This document shows, in pieces, positions 14,589 to 15,130 of a stretch of 15,130 nt of DNA (position 1 is its first letter; every line of letters begins with the position of its first letter). The stretch is taken from assembly GCA_964392965.1 (NCBI GenBank), contig CAYMSA010000042.1, positions 1-15,130 of the forward strand, written 5' to 3'. The translations under genes were made by a program, and so were the position numbers. The DNA is from CAYMSA01 sp964392965 (GTDB lineage: Bacteria > Actinomycetota > Coriobacteriia > Anaerosomatales > Anaerosomataceae). The notes beneath the pieces were generated by a model that ran no database searches, was not told the origin of the DNA, and worked only from the letters and a program-made list of their open reading frames with translations.

Positions 14589-15130
14589 ATGACCGATGCC
14601 GGCCAGCTGCTGCACGATGAGGTGCGAGCGCTCGCCCGCGAGCGCGACGCGGTCATCTTCGCGCACAACTACCAGCTCCCCGAGGTGCAGGACGTGGCCG
14701 ACGTGGTGGGCGACTCGCTCGAGCTCGCCCGAAAGGCCGCCGCGTCGGACGCGAGCGTTATCGTGCTCGCCGGCGTGCGGTTCATGGCCGAGACCGCCAA
14801 GATCCTGGCGCCCGGCAAGACCGTGCTCCTGCCCGCCCCGGACGCCGGCTGTCCGATGGCAGACACGATCACGGCCGGGCAGCTCGCCGCGTGGAAGGCC
14901 GAGTACCCGGGTGTGCCCGTCGTCATGTATGTGAACTCGACGGCTGCGGTCAAAGCGCTGACCGACGTCTGCTGCACGTCGGCGAACGCCGTCGAAGTCG
15001 TTCGTGCGCTCGGCGTCCCGAAGATACTCTTCGGCCCCGACCGTAACCTCGGCTCCTGGGTGGCGCGGCAGCTGCCGCAGGTCGAGGTCGTGCTCTGGGA
15101 CGGCTGCTGTCCCATCCACGACGAGGTGAC
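14589..15130 (+). CDS. nadA: Quinolinate synthase A (3' end beyond window)
   Basis: NadA uses a 4Fe-4S cluster to condense iminoaspartate with dihydroxyacetone phosphate into quinolinate, the precursor of NAD. About 180 residues are visible, open to the right edge. Family motifs: FAHNYQLPEVQDVADVVGDS, VLAGVRFMAETAKIL, LLPAPDAGCPMAD (first cluster ligand, Cys88), YVNSTAAVKA with TSANAVEVV, FGPDRNLGSWVA and WDGCCPIHDE (second ligand, probably Cys174). The third cluster Cys lies past the window. ATG 14589 abuts the panC stop; GGAGG at the end of panC (14577-14581) serves as RBS. It is open at its 3' end, so only the N-terminal half can be judged. Confidence 0.95.
   Translation, partial: MTDAGQLLHDEVRALARERDAVIFAHNYQLPEVQDVADVVGDSLELARKAAASDASVIVLAGVRFMAETAKILAPGKTVLLPAPDAGCPMADTITAGQLAAWKAEYPGVPVVMYVNSTAAVKALTDVCCTSANAVEVVRALGVPKILFGPDRNLGSWVARQLPQVEVVLWDGCCPIHDEV

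Noticed and set aside
13554..15119. Minus-strand open frame of 521 codons opposite panB, panC and nadA
   Set aside because: Antisense to three genes with intact catalytic motifs; composition is that of a shadow frame.
1..15130. CRISPR array, tRNA, rRNA, insertion sequence or transposase
   Set aside because: No regularly spaced direct repeats, no cloverleaf, no transposase motifs or flanking inverted repeats were seen by eye.

Overview
The window is GC-rich DNA with strongly G/C-biased third codon positions. It carries a monoderm-style Tad/Flp pilus locus with no secretin, a NarL/LiaR-type two-component pair, and a compact cofactor operon. Together these suggest an actinobacterium, perhaps of the Coriobacteriia/Anaerosomatales type; that placement is inference. 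Two runs of exactly 100 N (2189-2288 and 11764-11863) are scaffold gaps of unknown true size, so this is probably a draft or metagenome assembly.

Region 1 (1-2188): a terminator-like hairpin and a dyad-rich leader precede a GAF-domain HisKA_3 histidine kinase and its LuxR-type response regulator. Region 2 (2189-10609): after a gap comes a Tad pilus assembly operon in the order tadE, tadG, cpaB, cpaE, cpaF, VWA-tadB fusion, tadC, closed by a strong intrinsic terminator. No Flp pilin, prepilin peptidase or secretin is visible; the pilin may lie in the gap or elsewhere. Points of interest are an in-frame amber codon in the TadE leader, a TadG-like protein with Ig-like repeats apparently inserted in it, and a secreted von Willebrand A domain fused to the TadB platform protein.

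Region 3 (10550-10977): a breakpoint-like zone. The apparent 3' end of a minus-strand membrane-protein gene meets, at about 10702, the C-terminal third of a MoeB/ThiF/HesA-type E1-like enzyme on the plus strand. Both are incomplete, which points to a deletion or an assembly join.

Region 4 (11048-15130): cofactor biosynthesis in one direction. folE, folP (mostly hidden in the second gap) and folK serve folate; panB and panC serve pantothenate, behind a good extended -10 promoter; nadA (quinolinate synthase, cut by the window end) starts NAD synthesis. folK has an unusual C-terminal extension resembling a DUF2007-type small domain. The kinase/regulator pair just upstream of the Tad operon could control pilus expression, but the promoter that would show this is not visible.
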